NCBI GenBank assembly: GCA_016714495.1
Contig: JADKDU010000002.1
Coordinates: forward strand, 434,001 to 498,000
From: Hyphomonadaceae bacterium
Lineage (GTDB): Bacteria; Pseudomonadota; Alphaproteobacteria; Caulobacterales; Hyphomonadaceae
Length of the DNA stretch: 64,000 nt
Reading direction: 5' to 3'
Part shown: piece by piece, positions 62,631 to 64,000 of the stretch
Layout: each line of letters starts with the position of its first letter
Numbering within the stretch: position 1 is the first letter of the stretch
The notes under the pieces: generated by a model
What the model was told of the DNA's origin: nothing
The model's database searches: none
Seen by the model: only the letters and a program-made list of their open reading frames with translations
Position numbers and translations under genes: made by a program

Positions 62631-64000
62631 ATGTCGCGCGACTTGTTCGACAGCTACACCAAGGCCTTTGAAACCCGTCGCGAGACGGTGATGACGATTC
62701 AGGAGTACCTGGAAGGGTGCAAGAAGGATCCGCTGATGTTTGCGGGTCCGCACGAGCGCCTGCTGGCCGCGATCGGCGAGCCGGAGATGATCGACACGTC
62801 GCGGGATTCGCGGCTTGGACGCATTCACTCCAACAGGACGATCCGCGTCTATCCGCGCTTCTCCGAGTTCTACGGGATGGAAGAGACGATCGAACGGATC
62901 GTCGCCTTCTTCCGGCAGGGCGCGCAGGGCTTGGAAGAGCGCAAGCAGATTCTCTACCTGCTGGGACCGGTCGGTGGCGGCAAGTCTTCGCTGGCCGAGC
63001 GCATCAAGGCGCTGATGGAGGACCAGTACATCTATGTACTGAAGGCGGGGAACGATCTCTCGCCGGTCTTCGAGAGCCCGCTGGCGCTGTTCGATCCGGA
63101 GACGCAGGCCGCGCAGCTGAGCCGGGACTATGGCATTCCGCGTCGGCGACTGACCGGGGCTTATGAGCCCGTGGGCGCTGAAGCGGCTGGACGAGTTCGG
63201 CGGCGACATCACCAAGTTCAGGGTGGCCAAAGTGAAGCCATCGCGGCTGCGCCACATCGGCATCGCGAAGACGGAGCCGGGCGACGAGAACAACCAGGAC
63301 GTCTCCTCGCTGGTCGGCAAAGTGGATATCCGCAAGCTGGAGATGCATTCGCAGTCCGATCCGGACAGCTATTCCTATTCGGGCGGTCTCAACCGGGCGA
63401 ACCAGGGAGTTCTCGAATTCGTCGAGATGTTCAAGGCGCCGATCAAGATGCTGCACCCCCTGCTGACGGCGACGCAGGAGGGCAACTATGCGGGCTCGGA
63501 GAATATCGGCTCGATCCCGTTCACCGGCATCATCATGGCGCACTCGAACGAAAGCGAATGGCGTCAGTTCAAGAACAACAAGACCAATGAAGCCTTCATC
63601 GACCGGATCTATGTGATCAAAGTTCCTTATGTTCTGCGGGTGACGGAAGAGACCAAGATCTACGATAAGCTCGTGCATTCGTCCGAGCTTGCCGATGCGC
63701 CGCTCGCGCCGGGCACGCTGGAGATGATGGCGCGGTTCTCTGTTCTGTCGCGACTGAAACCGCACGAGAACTCCAACCTGTTCGCCAAGATGCGGGTCTA
63801 TGACGGAGAAAGCCTCAAGGAGGTCGATCCCAAGGCCCGGACGCTGCAGGAATACAAGGACGCGGCGGGCGTGGACGAAGGCATGGAAGGGATTTCCACC
63901 CGCTTTGCCTTCAAGGTGCTGTCGGCGACGTTCAACCACGACACGGAGGAGGTCGCGGCCGATCCCGTGCACCTGATGTACGTGCTGGAGCAGGCCATCA
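62631..64000 (+). CDS. prkA: PrkA-family serine protein kinase, frame interrupted, runs off window
   Basis: AAA-like PrkA kinase (alphaproteobacterial prkA-yeaH-spoVR locus). ATG preceded by GGGAG at 5 nt. P-loop GPVGGGKS at residues 112-119; later DENNQD, ANQG, HPLLTATQEGNY, AHSNESEW and the C-terminal region continue to the window edge. The frame breaks at a G4 run (63156-63159): RRLTG reads in one frame and LMSPWALKRL in the next; removing one G rejoins them. Nearly all other residues are typical, so a sequencing error is likely. The gene is incomplete at its 3' end. Confidence 0.88.

Overview
The window reads as a high-GC alphaproteobacterial chromosome segment, probably from the Caulobacterales/Hyphomonadaceae neighbourhood. 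The order homoserine dehydrogenase - glpX - recJ is typical of alphaproteobacteria. So are the mitochondrial-type complex I subunit (NDUFS4 family), the class I PHA synthase, the prkA-type kinase, and the dense packing with 4-nt start/stop overlaps. The genus call is inference; no rRNA gene is present to anchor it. There are four tRNA genes (Ser-GCT, Glu-TTC, Pro-TGG, Arg-TCT), all with encoded CCA. No CRISPR array, insertion sequence or replication origin was recognised.

Layout. 1-8.9 kb holds catabolic and periplasmic genes: a GlpV-like binding lipoprotein, a secreted alpha/beta hydrolase, a cytochrome c-PQQ propeller dehydrogenase followed by a secreted protein of an uncharacterised ACHxGNY family, and malonyl-CoA synthetase. 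9.1-19 kb holds an ECF sigma factor/Ser-Thr kinase pair, a remnant glycosyltransferase, a penicillin-acylase-type Ntn hydrolase with a broken frame, and a DUF1800-DUF1501 secreted pair. 19.8-27.6 kb (minus strand) is a type IV secretion locus in the order virB1-B2-B3-B4-B6-B9-B10-B11. It has no virB5, virB7, virB8, virD4 or relaxase gene in the window, and virB11 is frame-broken. 28-32.8 kb carries CoA chemistry (a CoA-transferase/hydrolase coupled to a CitE-like lyase, a thiolase) and a RimK-like ATP-grasp ligase. 32.9-40.2 kb holds a membrane-anchored winged-helix regulator, the ruins of a receiver-HPt protein, a TetR regulator, a class C beta-lactamase-fold hydrolase, PhaC and a lipoprotein.

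40.3-50.4 kb is the housekeeping backbone: aminotransferase, hom, glpX, recJ. A PAF-acetylhydrolase-like enzyme, an omega-aminotransferase, a CHRD protein and an SDR are interleaved. 50.5-55.1 kb has tRNAs, a double cold-shock-domain protein, DUF192, a PaaI thioesterase, a CbiX-like protein and the complex I accessory subunit. Next to tRNA-Arg, 55.4-57.7 kb is a lower-GC cassette (RgpF-like glycan protein plus Wzx-type flippase), probably acquired. 57.8-60.7 kb is a minus-strand operon of two DUF6644-type membrane proteins and a second ACHxGNY protein. The end holds a small His/Asp-rich protein, a hemerythrin-like protein, a topoisomerase IB remnant and the 5' part of prkA.

Two themes stand out. 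First, many genes are decayed or frame-broken: three otherwise intact genes (acylase, virB11, prkA) and one truncated gene each differ from an open frame by one small indel in simple sequence, so sequencing or assembly error must be excluded before calling them pseudogenes. Second, the ACHxGNY family occurs twice, once beside a PQQ dehydrogenase and once in an operon with two membrane proteins. That is the best candidate here for an undescribed, perhaps redox-related, envelope module.
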